From positions 1 through 64,000 of the forward strand of contig NZ_JAHZPZ010000003.1 in NCBI RefSeq assembly GCF_019929665.1: a stretch of DNA of 64,000 nucleotides, given 5' to 3'. The notes under the pieces were generated by a model. It saw only the letters and a list, made by a program, of their open reading frames with translations. It did not search any database and was not told the DNA's origin. A program made the translations under genes and the position numbers. Below, one piece after another: positions 9,632-20,051 of this stretch (its first letter is position 1; each line of letters opens with the position of its first letter). Origin of the DNA: Streptococcus infantis. GTDB taxonomy: Bacteria; Bacillota; Bacilli; Lactobacillales; Streptococcaceae.

Positions 9632-10432
9632 CTACTTTTTGTAGTCTGGATCACGATAATGAGTCTTATAAAAGATAGTGACCAGATATAGAACAAATAA
9701 AATGTTTTGAACAGTGATCAAAGTTGCCATATTCTGCCCCAAAAGACCTAGAATCATGGTCAGTAAAGTTGGTAATCCTAAACAGTTCAAAATAAAATGG
9801 TAGCACTCTTTATAGGTCTTAAATGAGAAGAGACGAGATTTTTTCGTGAAGTAGAGCAGAAGGCTAGCACCTAGAGCTACAATGAAAAAATTAAGGCCAA
9901 AGAGGAAACTAGCACCTAAGACCAGGAAGAGGCTGATGTAGACACGATTCTGTTGATACCAGTCTTTTGAAATAGCCTGAGTCAAGCTTTCCTTGCTTTG
10001 GAAACTATCCGTTGTGATAGCGTGATAGCGAATGCTGGTTAGTTCTTTTCCTTGCTTACTGATGACGAGTTGCTCAGGTTCAAAGCTAAGAAGTAATTCT
10101 TCAGGGAAACTTGAACTAGCAGTAGCCCCGATTTGTACAGAAGCTTGATGAGGAGTCGAACCAGTATAGCTTAGTTTACCATCTACAATCTGAGCATTGG
10201 TAGCCAGATCCTGAACAACTTCATCGGTCAAAGGAGTATAGACATCATCGATGAAAGTTTCTAAAGGATAGGTTTCCTGAGAGCTATTCTGAATGGCGAT
10301 GGGCACCATAGACAAGCTAATCAAGAAAATACTGGTAAAAATCAGTTGAAACCAGTTTAGACCAAAACGATGAGATAGGGGCTTACGAAATCCCCAAATA
10401 CTATTAAAATAAGAAAATGGATATGGTAACAT
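9632..10432 (-). CDS. malA: Maltodextrin utilisation membrane protein MalA
   Basis: A 266-residue protein matching streptococcal MalA (DUF1189 type). There is one N-terminal membrane helix (about residues 27-46), an extracytoplasmic domain of about 110 residues, then three or four C-terminal helices. The exact biochemical role is not known; the name comes from its place in the maltose regulon. It is first in a two-gene operon with malR. AAAGAGAT precedes the start, and a well-formed promoter lies 35 bp upstream. Confidence 0.85.
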   Translation of the reverse strand: MLPYPFSYFNSIWGFRKPLSHRFGLNWFQLIFTSIFLISLSMVPIAIQNSSQETYPLETFIDDVYTPLTDEVVQDLATNAQIVDGKLSYTGSTPHQASVQIGATASSSFPEELLLSFEPEQLVISKQGKELTSIRYHAITTDSFQSKESLTQAISKDWYQQNRVYISLFLVLGASFLFGLNFFIVALGASLLLYFTKKSRLFSFKTYKECYHFILNCLGLPTLLTMILGLLGQNMATLITVQNILFVLYLVTIFYKTHYRDPDYKK

Positions 10433-10466
10433 AAATCTCTTTCTATAGGCATTTTTCTATACGAGT

Positions 10467-10495
10467 ATTATATAGAGAAATGTTTTTTATTTCAA
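10467..10495 (-). promoter_or_regulatory. malA-malR promoter
   Basis: Read on the minus strand: TTGAAA (10495-10490), a 17-bp spacer, TATAAT (10472-10467). It lies behind the malD terminator, so malAR has its own start. I see no MalR palindrome over it. Confidence 0.8.
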
Positions 10496-10612
10496 GCGGG
10501 GATAGTAGAATCCTTGATAAAAGTGAATGATTGTTATGATTCGTCCACTAACTAACAAGGTAATCTCAGCAAGCTCTTGTTTCTCACCAGACAATCGATG
10601 TACAAGTTCAAA

Positions 10613-10655
10613 AATGAAAAAGGGTGGCGGGGGTATACTACCCCTTGTCGCCACC
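10613..10655 (-). terminator. Terminator of the malXCD operon, overlapping the malD stop
   Basis: On the minus strand an outer stem GGTGGCG/CGCCACC (10655-10649 and 10629-10623) encloses an inner stem GGGGTA/TACCCC (10644-10639 and 10635-10630), followed by CTTTTTC. The last five malD codons and its stop are part of the hairpin. Confidence 0.9.
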
Positions 10656-11480
10656 GCTTGTAAGTCCTGAAACGAAGTTCTTTTGCAAGAAGAAGAAAAG
10701 TGTACAGATTGGAAGAGCGATGAGGATAGCACCTGCTGAGAAGTAGGCGATCTTCAAGTTCTTCGCATTGCTGACGAAGGTTTGGAGACCAACGGCAACT
10801 GTATAGTATTCTTTTTCACGAAGCAAGAAACTAGAGAGGATATAGTCTCCGAAAGGTCCCATGAAGGCCCAGAGTGCTTGTACAGCAACCATTGGGCGAA
10901 CAAGAGGGAGAACGATTTGCCAAAAGCGGCGGAAGTGTCCTGCACCATCTAGTTTTGCAGACTCATCAAGAGACATTGGCACGGTGTCAAAGTAACCTTT
11001 CATCAACCAAGCATTCATCGGGATACCTCCACCAACGTAGAGGAAGATGAGGAACCAGCTTTGGTTAAGGGCGTTCAACATGAGGGCCATAACGAAGAAG
11101 GCAGTCAAAGCGGCCATTGTTGGCACCATTTGGATAATCAAGAAGAAGACCAAACTTTGTTTACGAGCCAAGAAGTTGTAACGGCTATAGGCATAACCAG
11201 CAAGTACGATAATACTTGTCTGAACAACCATAGTGATCAAAGCGATGATCAAAGTGTTGAGGTACCATGTGCCGTACAAGGTTTCAGTAAAGAGCCCTTT
11301 GAAGTTATCAAGACTGAAATTGACATTGCTGTCGAGCTTGAAGGCCACAACGTTACCGGCCTTAAAGGCTGACATAATCGTGATTAAAAGAGGATAGATA
11401 ATAACGATTGAAAGTCCAATTAAGTAAAGATAAGTAAGGGTTTGAGTCAGTCTACGTTTGATTCTGATTGAGTTATTCAT
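10638..11480 (-). CDS. malD: Maltodextrin ABC transporter permease (MalG type)
   Basis: A 280-residue inner-membrane permease with six helices and the binding-protein-dependent transport loop EAA-like motif ([21 protein letters not shown]) near residues 180-200, which contacts the ATPase. With MalC and the lipoprotein MalX it imports maltodextrins; the ATPase is not encoded here, and in streptococci it is usually the shared MsmK. I chose the ATG at 11478-11480 ([10 protein letters not shown]) because GGAGG lies just upstream, inside the end of malC, and only one base separates the malC stop from it. The longer frame to 11525 has no such support. Confidence 0.93.
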   Translation of the reverse strand: MNNSIRIKRRLTQTLTYLYLIGLSIVIIYPLLITIMSAFKAGNVVAFKLDSNVNFSLDNFKGLFTETLYGTWYLNTLIIALITMVVQTSIIVLAGYAYSRYNFLARKQSLVFFLIIQMVPTMAALTAFFVMALMLNALNQSWFLIFLYVGGGIPMNAWLMKGYFDTVPMSLDESAKLDGAGHFRRFWQIVLPLVRPMVAVQALWAFMGPFGDYILSSFLLREKEYYTVAVGLQTFVSNAKNLKIAYFSAGAILIALPICTLFFFLQKNFVSGLTSGGDKG

Positions 11481-11481
11481 C

Positions 11482-12771
11482 TTAGACGTCCTCCATATCA
11501 AATGCGTGTAGTTTCTTGAATGCAATCATAGAAATAGAGATGACAATGATTGAAATAATCAAGGTAACTGCAGCTGCCATAGAGTATTGAGGAGCTGTAC
11601 CAGTTGTCAGACGGTAGATCCATGAGATCAAGATATCGGTTGAACCAGCTCCACCACCGACACTACCAGGACCACCACCATTGAAGAGGTACATGATAGA
11701 GAAGTTGTTGAAGTTGAAGGTGTATTGGCTAATCAAAGTAGGCGCCGCAACAGCCAAAATCATTGGGAAAGTGATGTTGCGGAATTTTTGCCAAGCGTTT
11801 GCACCGTCGATATAAGCTGCTTCATACAAGTCATTTGGAATAGACTGTAAGATACCGAGAGTCAAGACGTAGATATAAGGGAAACCAAGCCATCCTTGCA
11901 TCATAATCAAGGCAATTTTAGTCCAAGTTGGATTTGTCTTCCAAGGGATAAGAACGCCATCTAAGAAAGGAAGAACCTTAGCAAAAAGTGGCAAAACTTG
12001 AGTATTGATAGCACCAACACTATCATTGAACATGTTTGAGAATGTCAAGATAGTGATGAAGGCTGGAACCGCCCAAGGTAGAAGGAAGATAACACCAAAG
12101 ATACGTTTACCCTTGATGAATGGTTGGTTAGCAATAATAGCTGTAAAGATACCGAGTACGATTTGCAAAGTAGATGCAGATAAAGCCCAGATAATAGTCC
12201 AAGAAAGAACAGAACCGAAGGCTGAACGGAAGGTACTCAAGCTCCAGATATTTGTGAAGTTAGTCAATCCAACCCAATCCAATAATTTATTTGGTGGTAA
12301 GTGTTGGAAATCGTAGTTAGTAAAGGCAATCATCAAGGTTACAATAACCGGGAAGATGATGGCAAATGTCATGGCAACGTAAGATGGAATGATAAGCAAG
12401 TAAGGGAATCCATTTTCGTAGATACCTTTAATCATATCCTTAAGTGTCAATGGGACAGGGATGCCATTATTGATACGTTTTGCAATAGTGTGAGCGTCTT
12501 TAATATTGAGAATATAAAAGGCTAGATAAACAATTACAAAAATAGAGTGGAATGCACCACGAATCAACATGAAGAGAGAGTTGTCACGGCCAGGTTTTTC
12601 ACCAAGCGTGATTAAGTTGCTCAATTCAGGTGCTGCAAGTACTATAAAATAGAGGACAAAAGCCACTGTTACAGCAAGGAAGATAAAACCTTTAGCTTTT
12701 TGTTTGTTGTAGATTTGTCCCAACCCAGGAATCAATGAAAGCAAGGCTGCTTTTTTTGGTTGTTGTTCCAT
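11482..12771 (-). CDS. malC: Maltodextrin ABC transporter permease (MalF type)
   Basis: A 429-residue permease. The N-terminus (residues 1-90) adds two or three extra helices, as in MalF proteins. The transport domain follows and carries the EAA loop around [21 protein letters not shown]. It partners MalD and MalX in maltodextrin uptake. The ATG at 12769-12771 (MEQQPKK) has AAAGGAG 6 bases upstream, so I prefer it over the start five codons earlier. It is separated from malX by a partial terminator, which probably lowers its expression relative to the binding protein. Confidence 0.93.
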   Translation of the reverse strand: MEQQPKKAALLSLIPGLGQIYNKQKAKGFIFLAVTVAFVLYFIVLAAPELSNLITLGEKPGRDNSLFMLIRGAFHSIFVIVYLAFYILNIKDAHTIAKRINNGIPVPLTLKDMIKGIYENGFPYLLIIPSYVAMTFAIIFPVIVTLMIAFTNYDFQHLPPNKLLDWVGLTNFTNIWSLSTFRSAFGSVLSWTIIWALSASTLQIVLGIFTAIIANQPFIKGKRIFGVIFLLPWAVPAFITILTFSNMFNDSVGAINTQVLPLFAKVLPFLDGVLIPWKTNPTWTKIALIMMQGWLGFPYIYVLTLGILQSIPNDLYEAAYIDGANAWQKFRNITFPMILAVAAPTLISQYTFNFNNFSIMYLFNGGGPGSVGGGAGSTDILISWIYRLTTGTAPQYSMAAAVTLIISIIVISISMIAFKKLHAFDMEDV

Positions 12772-12786
12772 GAGTGCTCCTTTCAT

Positions 12787-12894
12787 AAGATACGAGCATT
12801 GAGCTCGATGCTAATCAGCAAAATTGCTGAAAACATTGTCAATATATCTAAAAATCAAGGGAGATGTTTAAATTATCTCCCTTGAATCAATCAA
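12787..12894 (-). promoter_or_regulatory. malX-malC intergenic hairpins (partial terminator)
   Basis: Just after the malX stop the minus strand has TCAAGGGAGAT/ATCTCCCTTGA (12885-12875 and 12865-12855) followed by TTTTTAGA. Two weaker hairpins follow: CAGCAA/TTGCTG, and AGCAT/ATGCT around an AGCTC core. No promoter is evident between the genes. The arrangement fits partial termination that leaves more binding protein than permease, as is usual for ABC importers; this is inferred. Confidence 0.7.
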
Positions 12895-14163
12895 TTAGTT
12901 ACCAAATTTTTGTTGGATTGTTTCTTTGATCAATGTTACAGCATCATTAGCAGCTGTTTTAGCATCTTTCTTACCACTTACAGCTTCAAAGAGCATTGTT
13001 TTAGCTGGATCCCAAACTGTTGACATTTGAGAGATGTTTGGCATTGGTTGTGCGTTCTTGAACTGCTCGATAACAGCTGTAGTCAACTCATCGTTTTTAC
13101 CTTCAGCATAAGCACGAGCTTCAGTGTTAGCTGGGATTTCGTTAGTAGCATCGTAGAATGCTTTTTGTTGTTCAGTTGAAACAAGGAAGTCTACAAATTT
13201 TTGAGCGCCTTCAAGATTCTTAGTGCTTGATGGGATGATCCAAGCTTTACCACCACCAAAGGCTGCGTAGTTTTTACCGTTTGGAAGAGTTGGGATAGTT
13301 GCAACACCGTAGTTTACTTTAGCATCTTTGAATGCTTGAGCTTTCCAAGGACCATCGATGATAGCAGCTGTTTTACCTTCTTGGAATTGAGTTTGGATCA
13401 AGTTTCCAGCACCTTCAGTATCTTGCATACCTTTAGGCCATTTTTCGTACCAAGTTTTAGCGTATTCGATACCTGCGATAGCACCATCGTTAGCAAGACC
13501 GATATCTTTAGGATCTTTACCGTTGTCACCAAATACGTAAGCTCCGTTACCAGCAAGAAGTCCGTATGCATAGTAGAAGTTAGTCCAGTCAGCTAGGAAA
13601 GCAGTAGTTTTACCTTCTTCACCAGCGAAAGCGTATTTGCTATCTTTAGCAAGGTTTTCTAAGTCAGCAAATGTTTTTGGAGCTTCTTTAATCAAGTCTT
13701 TGTTGTAGTATAGAACAAGTGACTCAATAACAGCTGGAGCACCGTAAACTTTACCACCAACAGTTACAAGAGATTTAGTAGTGTCATCAGTTTTAGCACC
13801 GTCGCTCAAAGTTACTTCTGAAAGTTGTCCGTCAGTACCAAGGCTACCTACACGGTCGTATGGAGCCATCATAACGTCAGCGGCTTGACCTGATTGGTTG
13901 TCAAGTGAAAGTTTGTCAAGTCCACCAAGTTGGTCACCAGATTTGATGTTAACTTTTGTTCCTGATTCTTTTTCATAAGCAGCAGCAACTTTCTCAGCGT
14001 AAGCTTTATATTGGTCTTCAACGTAGAAAGTAATTTCTTTGCTTCCTGATGCAGAAGAATCAGCGGCTTTATCAGCAGTTTTGCTTCCGCAAGCTACCAA
14101 AAGCAAGCTAGCAAGAGTAGCAGTACCAAGTACAGCAGCGCTCTTCATGAATTTAGTTGACAT
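12895..14163 (-). CDS. malX: Maltodextrin-binding lipoprotein
   Basis: A 422-residue extracellular solute-binding protein. A signal peptide ends in the lipobox LLLVACGS, with the lipid-modified Cys at residue 25, so the mature protein is tethered to the outer face of the membrane. The mature part follows the MalE family (ITFYVEDQYKAYAEKVAAAYEKE at the start; a TAAIIDGPWKAQAF block in the middle). It captures maltodextrins for MalC-MalD. GGAGGAA lies upstream of the ATG. Transcription starts in the shared divergent region with malQ and is controlled by MalR and CcpA-like sites. Confidence 0.95.
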   Translation of the reverse strand: MSTKFMKSAAVLGTATLASLLLVACGSKTADKAADSSASGSKEITFYVEDQYKAYAEKVAAAYEKESGTKVNIKSGDQLGGLDKLSLDNQSGQAADVMMAPYDRVGSLGTDGQLSEVTLSDGAKTDDTTKSLVTVGGKVYGAPAVIESLVLYYNKDLIKEAPKTFADLENLAKDSKYAFAGEEGKTTAFLADWTNFYYAYGLLAGNGAYVFGDNGKDPKDIGLANDGAIAGIEYAKTWYEKWPKGMQDTEGAGNLIQTQFQEGKTAAIIDGPWKAQAFKDAKVNYGVATIPTLPNGKNYAAFGGGKAWIIPSSTKNLEGAQKFVDFLVSTEQQKAFYDATNEIPANTEARAYAEGKNDELTTAVIEQFKNAQPMPNISQMSTVWDPAKTMLFEAVSGKKDAKTAANDAVTLIKETIQQKFGN

Positions 14164-14202
14164 AGTGTATTCCTCCTAAAGAATAACAAATTTTAATTTC
14201 GA

Positions 14203-14261
14203 GGAAACGCAAACGTTTTCCCTTATGACCTTAGTATAGCACAAACAGAAAACGGTTGCAA
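14203..14261 (-). promoter_or_regulatory. malX promoter with MalR-like operator and cre-like site
   Basis: Minus strand: TTGCAA (14261-14256), 17-bp spacer, TATACT (14238-14233). An imperfect copy of the mal operator, CGCAAACGTTTTCC (14208-14221), lies downstream of the -10. TGCAACCGTTTTCT (14260-14247) matches the cre pattern TGNNANCGNNNNCA except at the last base and covers the -35. Confidence 0.8.
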
Positions 14262-14373
14262 GCGTTTTTTTGAAAAAAATTTAAAAAACTTATGACTGGC
14301 TAATTCGCAAAATTGTCTGTATAATAGAAGAGAAATAGGAAATCGTGTAAATTTCAATTCAAAAATAATTGAA

Positions 14374-14537
14374 GGGAAACGCTTGCATAAATAGAAGACG
14401 AAATAAATGGAGGGGGAAAATTAAAATATAGGGAATTTCCGATTTCGGAAATAAAAAGTAGAGAAAAAGTTTTTTTTACAAACGCTTGCATTTATTTTAG
14501 AAATGGGGTATACTTGACTTAGCGCAAACGTTTGCGC
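14374..14537 (+). promoter_or_regulatory. malQ-malP promoter with MalR operator and two cre-like sites
   Basis: The promoter is TTGCAT (14486-14491), 17 bp, TATACT (14509-14514). The perfect 16-bp palindrome GCGCAAACGTTTGCGC (14522-14537) sits at the expected transcription start, where a LacI-type repressor would block it. TACAAACGCTTGCA (14477-14490) overlaps the -35, and GGGAAACGCTTGCA (14374-14387) lies further up; each misses the cre pattern by one base. Together these fit MalR repression plus catabolite control. Confidence 0.85.
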
Positions 14538-14579
14538 AAAATTGAAATAATTAACAATATAAACACTTGAGGTGCTAAT

Positions 14580-16097
14580 ATGAAAAAACGTCAAAGCGGT
14601 GTGTTGATGCACATCTCATCACTTCCAGGAGCATACGGAATCGGATCATTTGGTCAAAGCGCTTATGATTTCGTTGACTTCTTGGTTCGTACAAAGCAAC
14701 GCTACTGGCAAATCCTTCCTTTGGGAACAACTAGCTATGGAGATTCTCCATACCAATCATTCTCAGCCTTTGCTGGAAACACTCATTTTATCGATCTTGA
14801 TATTTTGGTAGAGCAAGGCTTATTAGAAGCAGGTGATCTTGAGGGAGTAGACTTCGGTAGCAATCCAACTGAAGTTGACTACGCTAAAATTTACTATGCA
14901 CGTCGTCCCCTTCTAGAAAAAGCAGTCAAACGTTTCCTTGAAGTTGGAGATGTGAAAGACTTCGAAAGATTTGCTCAAGACAACCAATCATGGCTTGAAC
15001 TTTTTGCAGAGTATATGGCTATTAAAGAGCATTTTGATAATCTTGCTTGGACAGAATGGCCAGATGCAGATGCTCGTGCTCGTAAAGCTTCAACTCTTGA
15101 AAGCTACCGTGAGAAATTAGCTGATAAGCTTGTTTACCACCGCGTAACCCAATACCTTTTCTTCCAACAATGGTTGAAATTGAAAGCATACGCTAATGAG
15201 AATCACATCGAGATTGTCGGAGATATGCCTATCTATGTAGCGGAAGATTCAAGCGACATGTGGGCAAATCCACACCTCTTTAAAACAGATGAAAATGGGA
15301 AAGCAACTTGCATCGCAGGTTGCCCACCAGATGAATTCTCTGCTACTGGTCAGCTCTGGGGTAACCCAATCTATGACTGGGAAGCTATGGACAAAGATGG
15401 CTACAAATGGTGGATTGAACGCTTGCGTGAAAGCTTCAAAATCTACGATATCGTTCGTATCGACCACTTCCGTGGATTTGAGTCTTACTGGGAAATTCCT
15501 GCTGGTTCTGAAACAGCAGCACCTGGTAAATGGGTGAAAGGTCCTGACTACAAACTCTTTGCAGCGGTTAAAGAGGAACTTGGTGACTTGAACATCATCG
15601 CAGAGGACCTTGGATTCATGACTGACGAAGTTATTGAACTACGTGAACGCACTGGCTTCCCAGGAATGAAAGTCCTTCAATTTGCCTTCAACCCAGAGCA
15701 CGAAAGTATCGACAGCCCACACTTGGCACCAGCCAACTCAGTTATGTACACAGGAACACACGATAACAACACTGTTCTTGGTTGGTATCGTAATGAAATC
15801 GACGATCCAACTCGTGAGTACATGGCACGTTATACAAATCGCAAGGAATATGAAACAGTAGTACATGCTATGCTTCGTACAGCCTTCTCATCAGTAAGCT
15901 TTATGACTATCGCTACTATGCAAGATTTGCTAGAGTTGGATGGTTCAGCTCGTATGAACTTCCCATCTACTCTTGGTGGAAACTGGTCATGGCGTATGAC
16001 AGAGGATCAATTGACTCCTGCTGTCGAAGAAACTTTGCTTGACTTGACTACAATTTATCGCCGAATCAATGAAAATTTGGTAGAATTAAAGAAATAA
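14580..16097 (+). CDS. malQ: 4-alpha-glucanotransferase (amylomaltase)
   Basis: A 505-residue glycoside hydrolase family 77 enzyme, called MalM in pneumococcus. It transfers glucan chains between maltodextrins in the cytosol, releasing glucose and making longer chains for MalP. The catalytic blocks are visible: RIDHFRGFE with the nucleophile Asp (about residue 298), AEDLGF with the acid/base Glu (about 341) and TGTHDNNT with the third acid (about 392). GAGGTG precedes the ATG. It forms an operon with malP, 23 bp downstream, and is divergent from malX. Confidence 0.96.
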   Translation: MKKRQSGVLMHISSLPGAYGIGSFGQSAYDFVDFLVRTKQRYWQILPLGTTSYGDSPYQSFSAFAGNTHFIDLDILVEQGLLEAGDLEGVDFGSNPTEVDYAKIYYARRPLLEKAVKRFLEVGDVKDFERFAQDNQSWLELFAEYMAIKEHFDNLAWTEWPDADARARKASTLESYREKLADKLVYHRVTQYLFFQQWLKLKAYANENHIEIVGDMPIYVAEDSSDMWANPHLFKTDENGKATCIAGCPPDEFSATGQLWGNPIYDWEAMDKDGYKWWIERLRESFKIYDIVRIDHFRGFESYWEIPAGSETAAPGKWVKGPDYKLFAAVKEELGDLNIIAEDLGFMTDEVIELRERTGFPGMKVLQFAFNPEHESIDSPHLAPANSVMYTGTHDNNTVLGWYRNEIDDPTREYMARYTNRKEYETVVHAMLRTAFSSVSFMTIATMQDLLELDGSARMNFPSTLGGNWSWRMTEDQLTPAVEETLLDLTTIYRRINENLVELKK

Positions 16098-16120
16098 GAC
16101 ATTATCAGGAGACACAAAAA

Positions 16121-18379
16121 ATGTTACCATTAAAAGAATTTGTACAAAATCGTTACAATAAATCTATCGCAGAATGTAGCAACGAAGAGCTTTACCTTGC
16201 TCTTCTTAACTACAGCAAACTTGCAAGCAGCCAAAAACCAGTCAACACTGGTAAGAAAAAAGTTTACTATATCTCAGCTGAGTTCTTGATTGGTAAACTC
16301 TTGTCTAACAACTTGATTAACCTTGGTCTTTATGACGAGGTTAAAAAAGAACTTGCTGACGCAGGTAAAGAGTTGATCGAAATCGAAGAAGTAGAGTTGG
16401 AACCATCACTTGGTAATGGTGGTTTGGGACGTTTGGCAGCCTGCTTTATCGACTCAATCGCTACACTTGGTTTGAACGGTGACGGTGTTGGTTTGAACTA
16501 CCACTTTGGTCTTTTCCAACAAGTGCTTAAAAACAACCAACAAGAAACAATTCCTAACGCTTGGTTGACTGACCAAAACTGGTTGGTTCGTTCAAGCCGT
16601 AGCTACCAAGTACCATTTGCACACTTCACATTGACATCTACTCTTTACGATATCGATGTACCTGGTTACAAAACAGCTACGAAAAACCGCTTGCGTTTGT
16701 TTGACTTGGATTCAGTTGATTCATCTATCATTGAAGATGGCATTAACTTTGATAAGACAGACATCGCTCGCAACTTGACTCTTTTCCTTTACCCAGACGA
16801 TAGCGACAAACAAGGTGAATTACTCCGTATCTTCCAACAATACTTCATGGTTTCAAACGGTGCTCAATTGATCATCGATGAAGCAATCGAAAAAGGAAGC
16901 AACTTGCATGACCTTGCTGACTACGCAGTTGTACAAATCAACGATACTCACCCATCAATGGTGATTCCTGAATTGATCCGTCTTTTGACTGAACGTGGTA
17001 TCGAACTTGATGAAGCAATCTCTATCGTTCGTAGCATGACTGCCTACACTAACCACACAATCCTTGCTGAAGCCCTTGAAAAATGGCCTCTTGAATTCTT
17101 GGAAGAAGTGGTTCCTCACTTGGTACCAATCATCAAAGAATTGGACCGTCGTGTTAAAGCAGAATACAAAGACCCAGCTGTTCAAATCATCGATGAGAGC
17201 GGACGTGTTCACATGGCTCACATGGATATCCACTACGGATACAGCGTAAACGGGGTTGCGGCTCTTCACACTGAAATCTTGAAGAACTCAGAGTTGAAAG
17301 CTTTCTACGACATCTACCCAGAAAAATTCAACAACAAAACAAACGGTATCACATTCCGTCGTTGGCTCATGCATGCTAACCCAAGCTTGTCTCACTACTT
17401 GGATGAGATCCTTGGACGCGAATGGCACCATGAAGCTTCTAAATTAGAAGACCTTCTTTCATACGAAGACAAGGCTGCTGTCAAAGAAAAATTGGAAAGC
17501 ATCAAAGCTCACAACAAACGTAAATTGGCTCGTCACTTGAAAGAACACCAAGGTGTGGAAATCAATACTAACTCTATCTTTGATATCCAAATCAAACGTC
17601 TTCACGAGTACAAACGTCAACAAATGAACGCTTTGTATGTCATCCACAAATATCTTGACATCAAGGCTGGTAACATCCCTGCTCGTCCAATCACAGTATT
17701 CTTTGGTGGTAAAGCAGCTCCTGCCTACACAATCGCTCAAGACATCATCCACTTGATCCTTTGCTTGTCAGAAGTGATTGCTAACGACCCAGCAGTAGCT
17801 CCACACTTGCAAGTCGTAATGGTTGAAAACTACAACGTTACTGCAGCAAGCTTCTTGATCCCAGCATGTGACATCTCAGAACAAATCTCACTTGCTTCTA
17901 AAGAAGCTTCAGGTACTGGTAACATGAAATTCATGTTGAACGGAGCTTTGACTCTTGGTACTATGGACGGTGCTAACGTGGAAATCGCTGAGTTGGTTGG
18001 AGACGAAAACATCTACATCTTTGGTGAAGATTCAGAAACTGTTATCGATCTTTACGCAAAATCAGCTTACAAATCAAGCGAATTCTACGCTCGTAAAGCG
18101 ATCAAACCACTGGTTGACTTTATCGTGAGCGACACTGTTCTTGCAGTTGGTAAGAAAGAACGCTTGGAACGTCTTTACAATGAATTGATCAACAAAGATT
18201 GGTTCATGACTCTTCTTGACTTGGAAGACTACATCAAAGTGAAAGAGCAAATGCTTGCTGACTACGAAGACCGTGACGCATGGTTGGATAAAGTCATCGT
18301 TAACATTTCTAAAGCAGGATTCTTCTCATCTGACCGTACAATCGCTCAGTATAACGAAGATATCTGGCACTTGAACTAA
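16121..18379 (+). CDS. malP: Maltodextrin / glycogen phosphorylase
   Basis: A 752-residue glycosyltransferase family 35 enzyme that releases glucose-1-phosphate from alpha-1,4-glucans by phosphorolysis. N-terminal substrate blocks ([26 protein letters not shown]) are followed by the C-terminal pyridoxal-phosphate site [11 protein letters not shown], where the Lys binds the cofactor (about residue 600). It is shorter than animal and E. coli enzymes, as is usual in streptococci. CAGGAGA precedes the ATG. It completes the pathway begun by MalX-C-D uptake and MalQ; a BOX element and then a terminator follow. Confidence 0.96.
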   Translation: MLPLKEFVQNRYNKSIAECSNEELYLALLNYSKLASSQKPVNTGKKKVYYISAEFLIGKLLSNNLINLGLYDEVKKELADAGKELIEIEEVELEPSLGNGGLGRLAACFIDSIATLGLNGDGVGLNYHFGLFQQVLKNNQQETIPNAWLTDQNWLVRSSRSYQVPFAHFTLTSTLYDIDVPGYKTATKNRLRLFDLDSVDSSIIEDGINFDKTDIARNLTLFLYPDDSDKQGELLRIFQQYFMVSNGAQLIIDEAIEKGSNLHDLADYAVVQINDTHPSMVIPELIRLLTERGIELDEAISIVRSMTAYTNHTILAEALEKWPLEFLEEVVPHLVPIIKELDRRVKAEYKDPAVQIIDESGRVHMAHMDIHYGYSVNGVAALHTEILKNSELKAFYDIYPEKFNNKTNGITFRRWLMHANPSLSHYLDEILGREWHHEASKLEDLLSYEDKAAVKEKLESIKAHNKRKLARHLKEHQGVEINTNSIFDIQIKRLHEYKRQQMNALYVIHKYLDIKAGNIPARPITVFFGGKAAPAYTIAQDIIHLILCLSEVIANDPAVAPHLQVVMVENYNVTAASFLIPACDISEQISLASKEASGTGNMKFMLNGALTLGTMDGANVEIAELVGDENIYIFGEDSETVIDLYAKSAYKSSEFYARKAIKPLVDFIVSDTVLAVGKKERLERLYNELINKDWFMTLLDLEDYIKVKEQMLADYEDRDAWLDKVIVNISKAGFFSSDRTIAQYNEDIWHLN

Positions 18380-18482
18380 TACTCTTCGAAAATCTCTTCA
18401 AACCGCGTCAACGTCGCCTTGCCGTACTCAAGTACAGCCTGCGGCTAGTTTCCTAGTTTGCTCTTTGATTTTCATTGAGTAT
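18379..18482 (+). repeat. BOX element (boxA-boxC, no boxB)
   Basis: It starts ATACTCTTCGAAAATCTC, contains ACGTCGCCTTGCCGTA, the sequence complementary to the classical BOX-PCR primer, and ends TTGATTTTCATTGAGTATAA. The boxB module is missing. BOX elements are dispersed, non-coding repeats of S. pneumoniae and close relatives. This copy begins at the last base of the malP stop codon. Confidence 0.9.
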
Positions 18483-18520
18483 AAGATACGAAATTTTATA
18501 GTTATTACACTACCTAGCAA

Positions 18521-18553
18521 AAAAGCGAGTTTCAATTGAAACTCGCTTTTTTT
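18521..18553 (+). terminator. Rho-independent terminator of malQ-malP
   Basis: A perfect palindrome whose arms begin AAAAGCGAGTTTCAA (18521-18535) and end TTGAAACTCGCTTTT (18536-18550), followed by T residues. It is 140 bp beyond malP, behind the BOX element. Confidence 0.85.
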
Positions 18554-18733
18554 GAATACTTGAGTAGAGATAGACCTCAGATACTATATTAAAATTGGTC
18601 AGTTATATAGAGTGGTGGCTTAAAACTATTCCTTATCATTATTTTTATCTGAAAATTGTAAGAAAGTATGTTAAAATAGGAACATATACAAGTAATTGTT
18701 TGAATATCATATTAGAATTTGAAGAGGTGCATT

Positions 18734-19630
18734 ATGAGTAATTTAGAGATTGGGAAACGAATTCGTACCTTACGGACTGAAAAGGGATTGAGTAGGGAAG
18801 CCTTTTGTGGAGATGAAAAAGAACTGACTGTTCGTCAGTTGGGGCGAATTGAAACAGGAAATAATTTGCCCAGTTTAGCCAAACTAGATTATATAGCTGG
18901 AGTGCTAGGAGTTCCAATATCTCAGTTAATTGATGAACGATTGCTAATCGTTCCCAAAGAGTATCTAAAACTAAAAACAAAATTGATTCGTCAATCTATT
19001 CATGGAGATGAAGAAAAAATCCGCCAACGTGAGGCTATCTTTGAAGATATTCAAGAACGTTTTTATGACCAACTTCCTGAGGATGAGCAAGTAGCAGTTG
19101 AAGTTCTACAAGCCATTGATGATGTGTATGTTTCTGAAAACGCTGAATTTGGAGAAGGTTTAATTGAGGAATATTTTGAACAAACAATGTTACGAACAGA
19201 ATATTCGACAAATGATCTACTGATATTGTACTTATATTTTTTATCTCTAGCTGTTAATTCAGAACGAGATGAAATAACTTTAAAAAAAGTTTGTTTAAAT
19301 ATTGTATCTCAAACAAACTATGATGATACAAACTATGTTCACTTGCTTCAAAGGGTGCTAATAGGTTTAGTACTTTATCAGCTTGACATTAATTATCATG
19401 AATTTATTCCTGAAATATTGAGTATTTTAAGAGAAATTATGATTGAAATCGGAGATACTAGTTTAAAACCAACTGTAGACTTCATTGAAGCAAAATATTA
19501 CTTATACGGAGAAAAAGATAAAGAAAAAGCCCTACAATACTATGAAAAAGCTATTAACGGAGCAGAATTTTTGAATGATATGAATTTTAAAAATCGAGTG
19601 ATAGAGGAAAAAAATAAGGATTTTCCATAA
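18734..19630 (+). CDS. XRE regulator with helical (TPR-like) C-terminal domain, possible RRNPP type
   Basis: A 298-residue protein. Residues 1-65 are an XRE helix-turn-helix (IGKRIRTLRTEKGLSREAFC to LPSLAKLDYIAGVLGV). Residues 90-298 are all-helical, and the segment with EAKYYLYGEKDKEKALQYYEKAI near the end looks like a TPR unit. This matches the shape of RRNPP regulators (Rgg, PlcR, TprA), which sense short peptides. I see no obvious signal-peptide gene beside it. I chose ATG at 18734 because GAGGTG lies upstream; the TTG at 18719 has no such site. An extended -10 (TGTTAAAAT, 18669-18677) fits as promoter. An ABC exporter cassette lies downstream. Confidence 0.75.
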   Translation: MSNLEIGKRIRTLRTEKGLSREAFCGDEKELTVRQLGRIETGNNLPSLAKLDYIAGVLGVPISQLIDERLLIVPKEYLKLKTKLIRQSIHGDEEKIRQREAIFEDIQERFYDQLPEDEQVAVEVLQAIDDVYVSENAEFGEGLIEEYFEQTMLRTEYSTNDLLILYLYFLSLAVNSERDEITLKKVCLNIVSQTNYDDTNYVHLLQRVLIGLVLYQLDINYHEFIPEILSILREIMIEIGDTSLKPTVDFIEAKYYLYGEKDKEKALQYYEKAINGAEFLNDMNFKNRVIEEKNKDFP

Positions 19631-19640
19631 TTTCAATTTA

Positions 19641-19684
19641 AAAACAGGACATAAATGTCAGTGGACATAAATGTCCTGTTTTTT
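19641..19684 (+). terminator. Terminator built from two copies of a 12-bp palindrome
   Basis: GACATAAATGTC occurs at 19648-19659 and again at 19664-19675, four bases apart. The flanks AAAACAG and CTGTTTTTTT extend the pairing, so the transcript folds into one long stem with an AA/AA internal mismatch and a T tail. It can act as terminator of the XRE gene, and the two palindromes could also be protein-binding sites before the ABC operon. Confidence 0.85.
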
Positions 19685-19788
19685 TACTCTCATAAGGGAT
19701 ATACTGTTATTGTAAATAAGTTAAGAGAATCGCAATGCTAGAATCATTTCTATTTAACAGGATGTAGATTAGCAGGCGGGAGGAAACT

Positions 19789-20010
19789 ATGGTAAAAACA
19801 ATTGACTATTATATGGATGAAAAGTTTGTCAAGAAGGACTATCTGATTATCAAAAATAGTCTAGATAGCAGACGCCTATGTAAAGTAACACTTGATGAGA
19901 AGCTACTAAAATTAGTTCTCTTGCTTCCAAATGAAATGAGAGAAATCAAAATGGATTCTAACTTAAAGCCTAGAATTAGAGTTATTGACATAACCGATGG
20001 TAGTGAGTGA
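19789..20010 (+). CDS. Small protein of unknown function upstream of ABC transporter
   Basis: A 73-residue, soluble-looking, strongly charged protein with no signal peptide or membrane helix. The middle LDEKLLKLVLLLPNEMREIK could form an amphipathic helix. I do not recognise it. GGGAGG lies 6 bases before the ATG, and it is 41 bp ahead of the ABC ATPase gene on the same strand, so it is very likely co-transcribed with it. It could be an accessory or regulatory part of the exporter. Confidence 0.65.
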   Translation: MVKTIDYYMDEKFVKKDYLIIKNSLDSRRLCKVTLDEKLLKLVLLLPNEMREIKMDSNLKPRIRVIDITDGSE

Positions 20011-20051
20011 AGTTTCTAAAATAGAAATTAAAATTAGAAAGAGGTAATAAA

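Noticed and set aside
10487..10732. 81-codon minus-strand ORF between malD and malA
   Set aside because: It overlaps the malD end and the terminator and contains the malA promoter; no ribosome-binding site or homology is visible.
18379..18482. Small RNA gene after malP
   Set aside because: The sequence is a standard BOX element; any transcript would be read-through from malP.
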